Below, piece after piece: positions 60,875 through 64,000 of a stretch of 64,000 nt of DNA. Below the pieces are notes generated by a model, which searched no databases, was not told the DNA's origin, and saw only the letters and a program-made list of their open reading frames with translations. Within the stretch, counting starts at the first letter, position 1. Every line of letters starts with the position of its first letter. Made by a program: the position numbers and the translations under genes. Source of the DNA: Podocnemis expansa (Eukaryota; Chordata; Testudines; Podocnemididae); contig ML681963.1 in assembly GCA_007922195.1 (NCBI GenBank), positions 58,091,361-58,155,360 of the forward strand, written 5' to 3'.

Positions 60875-61706
60875 CTATAAAGGAAAAAATGCTGCATACT
60901 TTAAGTCCAGAAAATGTGTGATTCAGCTTATTCAAGTTTCCAGCACTTCTGGGATCACATTCTGGGCACAGGCTCAGACAGGGTTGTTGTCTAGTCTGGG
61001 TAACTAGGTTTTTGCTTTAATTAAAGACAAAGACTGGTTCTGAGCTCCGACTGACACCAATGCATAGTTTTTAACCAACAGGTAAAGTACAAAATTACTT
61101 TGCCATCCTATTATGGCATGGGTAAAAAAGAAAAAAAAAAAAAAAAAAAACCAGGCAAATCTATAGAAACAGAAGTTTACCAAGTTTAACTTGTATAGGA
61201 ACACACATCAAATGGGATAACAAGCAAAGGTCTAAGGTCCCCATATGCATCCTGAATGAAAAAAAACCAGTCTTTAGCAACTGACATCTACTGTGCTGGT
61301 ATATATTGGGAAAGAGGGCAGTCAGACACATACTTTTCTAACCTGATCCACCGAAGTGCTAAAACCCTTAGCTTCCATTGACTTCCGCATTGAAAAGTGT
61401 AAACTGCTCAGCACTTCACAGGACTACACACTCTTTCTACGGCAGTGATCATTGTGCTAGGCTCCGGCTCTCATTTTTAATTAAAAAACCAGAGCATGTC
61501 TGTGTCTGAACTTAGCTGAAAATTTTGAATTTATCTATTGACCAACACAAGTATCCAGTTTCACCTGCACATTAACAAGTCCACAAAAAGCAGCCCTGAA
61601 GTCTGTACATACCCTAAATTCACACCAACATTCCCCAACAAAGCATACAAGACCAGCTCCTAGAGAGCGAACATAGCACTGTGCTGCCCTAACACACTGA
61701 TAGTGA

Positions 61707-61881
61707 AGTTCCAAAGGAGCAGCCGTGTTAGTCTAGTAAGGCAAAAAAAAAGCAAGGGGTCTTGTGGCACTTAAAGACTAACAGATTTATTTATCACATG
61801 AGCCTTCCTCATGCGATAAATAAATCTGTTAGTATTTAAGTGCCACAGGACTCCTTGCCCTTTTTTTTTTTTTTTTTTTTT
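61707..61881. repeat. Inverted SINE duplication forming a long hairpin
   Basis: A forward 5' copy (from TTCCAAAGGAGCAGCCGTG to CACATGAG) meets a reversed copy (CTCATGCG to GGACTCCTTGC) across a five-base centre, CCTTC at 61803-61807. Arms of about 50 bp pair with few mismatches. The right end is a T-run and the whole is flanked by ACACTGATAGTGA (61694-61706 and 61882-61894), a perfect 13-bp target duplication. Confidence 0.85.
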
Positions 61882-62198
61882 ACACTGATAGTGAGTAGAC
61901 CTCTGACAAGTTATTGTGAATTATACACCACTTTGCTCCATCTAGTCTGTATTTTCTTACACACCAATATAATTTATACTAGCAACAGAGTAAAATTGAG
62001 GTATTTCTTTGCATACATATAATGTGATGATATTGCCTAAAAACATCCCACTAACTGAAAATATCAGCTCAACAAAAAAAAAAGTTTGAGAAGATTCAAC
62101 TGGAAAGAAGCTAATCCCAATACAAAAGATTTCAATTCTTTCAACACACATTGTTTCTTTTTTAATTGAAATTAAATGATAAACATGGAGCTTTAAGG

Positions 62199-62525
62199 CA
62201 GTGTTTCTCAACCCGTGTTCTGTGGACCACTAGTGCTCCACGGACATAGTGCAGCTGTTCTGTGAGTGACATCAAATGCTTCCCATCAAGGAGGGGAGGA
62301 ATTGATTGGAAGGCAGGAAGGAGCACCTTAAATGTCCCAGCCACAGCAAAATTTCCAGACATGCAGCAGTTGAATTGGATGCATGCTTGGAAGCTTTGCT
62401 GCACCTGGGGTATTTTAAATCTCTGGCCACTGCTACTGGCTTTTCTGAGAACATTTTCATCAGGTGTTCCACAGAAAGTAATACCTTTAAGCATTCCCTG
62501 GCCAGTGAAAGGTAGAGAAACACTG
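62199..62525. mobile_element. hAT-type non-autonomous element, perfect 8-bp duplication
   Basis: The ends CAGTGTTTCTCAACC and GGTAGAGAAACACTG are inverted and flanked by identical CTTTAAGG (62191-62198 and 62526-62533). No frame is present; the open frames of 69-110 codons across it are shadows. Confidence 0.88.
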
Positions 62526-62873
62526 CTTTAAGGTAACAGTCACTTCATCCAGAATTTTCACCCAGTTGTTTGGGTAACTTGACATAAGTTGGAAATTCTG
62601 CCCAGCTTCTGCAACAAACAAGGAAAATGTGCATTAAAGGCTTAACCTGTATGGAAGTCAGAATGTTTAATTAAATCTCTCTCTCCAAGTAGAACAAATC
62701 ATCAATTTGCTACACTAAACTGGATTTCTCTCCATGGTAATTAAACTGACAGCTTTAGTTTGACCGCAATGGCTGAGAACCATTACCAATCATAAAATGG
62801 TTCTAGAGCCCCAGTGCATTGCATGGGTGACTGGAAATACAGAATTTCAGTGGAGGTTTAGAAACATTTAGCA

Positions 62874-63712
62874 CAGTGGTGTCAAACTCATTCGATGTGG
62901 GAGGCCACAGTGGAGGGCAGGATGCCTGACATGGGCCCTGTGGCCATATGGGCACCCCAACCCTTTTCCCTGCCATGTTCAGCACGGCATGGGCTCCCCT
63001 TTCCCCTCCCCAACCCTGCACATGCTCTGACACCTTCCCTCTTCCCTGTCCTGTGGGCCCCCCTTCCCCAGCTAGACCACTCCCAGACCCTCACCTTCCC
63101 TTGCTGGGCCACAGCTGCTCCCACTCCCCCCTTCCCTTTCCCCTTCTACTTCCCATACTGCATGGTGGCAGGCAATCAGTCTCAGTCACAGCCACAGGCA
63201 GGCTGGGCTCCTGCCCCCCACTCCCCACTTACTCACTGTCAGTCATCAGCATGCTGACCTTTGGTTGGCTCAGTCCCAGGTGGCCTTTGACTGACTCCTT
63301 CCCATGTGGACCCCAGCCACTTTTCCCTTTCTTACTTGAGATTCATGCAATGTGCTGTCAATCAAATTAGCATGCTGGATGACTGAACAGTTGGGGTGAC
63401 GGACAGTGTGGCAGTTTTCCAGGAGCCTGGCCTGGCCTCACCTACTGCGACTGGGGCACTGATTGGTTGGCAGGCCACAGCAAAGCTGAGCTGGGATTGG
63501 CTGGAGAGCTTTCTTTGTTCACCTCTGCTGTGACTCGGATCACATGAGTGAGTCAGAAGCATGCTTAGCCCTACTCTGCCAGCACCCTATCTTTGCTGTT
63601 TGCTACTCCTGCAGCTAGCTCCCTGGCACAGCCCAGGCAGCAGCTCCACAGGCCAGATCAGTGACCATCGTGGGCCAGACACAGCCCACAGGCCACAAGT
63701 TTGACACCCCTG
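62874..63712. mobile_element. hAT-type non-autonomous element near the right edge
   Basis: The ends CAGTGGTGTCAAACTC and AAGTTTGACACCCCTG are inverted. The flanks ATTTAGCA (62866-62873) and ATTTAAAG (63713-63720) match at six of eight bases. The interior is C-rich. Its 120-140-codon frames carry no recognisable domain. Confidence 0.78.
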
Positions 63713-64000
63713 ATTTAAAGTAAATATACAGCCAGAAGCATTTGCTGCTTCTTCACTGACACTTAGTTTAATCACTGACTAGAGGAAGATAACTAGGAAA
63801 GGACAAGTCAGCAATCTTCTTATGTGTCCTAAAGTGCTCCTTTTTCTAAGGCAACCAGCATTGCTGATCTGATAATAACCAAACAACAGCTATGGAGTCG
63901 TGTGATGAAACTGGGAGAACTGGCTGATCCAGTACAGTCACACCACCAATAACTTCCTGTCCACATTGGAGAGAAACCAGGAGGTTTCACCAGTTCAGTT

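Larger units (their letters stand above)
60875..64000 (-). other. MTF1: MTF1 intron (5' portion of the gene lies beyond the window)
   Basis: No coding exon for the MTF1 N-terminal region was found here. The stretch holds an A-run (about 61130-61150), the SINE hairpin and two hAT elements. Confidence 0.6.

Overview
This is vertebrate nuclear DNA, most likely from a turtle. The evidence is split genes with GT-AG introns, CpG-rich promoters, CR1 LINEs, a tRNA-headed SINE with a CR1-like tail, many short hAT-type DNA transposons with 8-bp target duplications, and short repeats I recognise from chelonian genomes. A palindrome-rich MITE built on TTTCGAAATAA suggests a softshell turtle, but that is recollection and not proof. 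A 10-base run of N at 35487-35496 shows this is an assembled draft.

Four genes lie in the order MANEAL (+), YRDC (-), a C1orf122-like gene (+), MTF1 (-). This is the order known from human chromosome 1p34. The first 20 kb are gene-poor: anonymous sequence, a GC-rich hAT element (9723-10440), a probable solo LTR (11548-12808), an inverted-repeat DNA element (12810-13609) and a decayed CR1 LINE (about 16010-19842) that is interrupted by a MITE and by a reversed SINE. MANEAL follows with four coding exons (22041-26878, 435 codons) and a poly(A) signal at 27835. YRDC lies tail to tail with it in five coding exons (35090 down to 30965, 277 codons). YRDC and the C1orf122-like gene probably start from one CpG island near 34650-35230. 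Two exons of the C1orf122-like gene are well supported (38378-38437 and 38937 onwards); its 3' end is uncertain. MTF1 fills the rest in reverse: nine exons from the first zinc finger to the stop (60874 down to 48284, 591 codons), followed by a long 3' UTR. Its start codon and N-terminal exons lie beyond the right edge.

The genes are housekeeping or regulatory and share no pathway. MANEAL is a Golgi-type endo-mannosidase homologue, YRDC makes the threonylcarbamoyl intermediate for tRNA t6A, MTF1 is the metal-responsive transcription factor, and the C1orf122-like product is an uncharacterised small coiled-coil protein. I found no new multi-gene system. The most unusual items are an inverted SINE duplication that makes a roughly 50-bp hairpin with a perfect 13-bp target duplication in an MTF1 intron (61707-61881), a minimal tRNA-Val/CR1 SINE (57175-57298), a 45-base in-frame GT...AG segment in YRDC exon 1, and a possible reptile-type membrane-anchored 3' end of the C1orf122-like gene.
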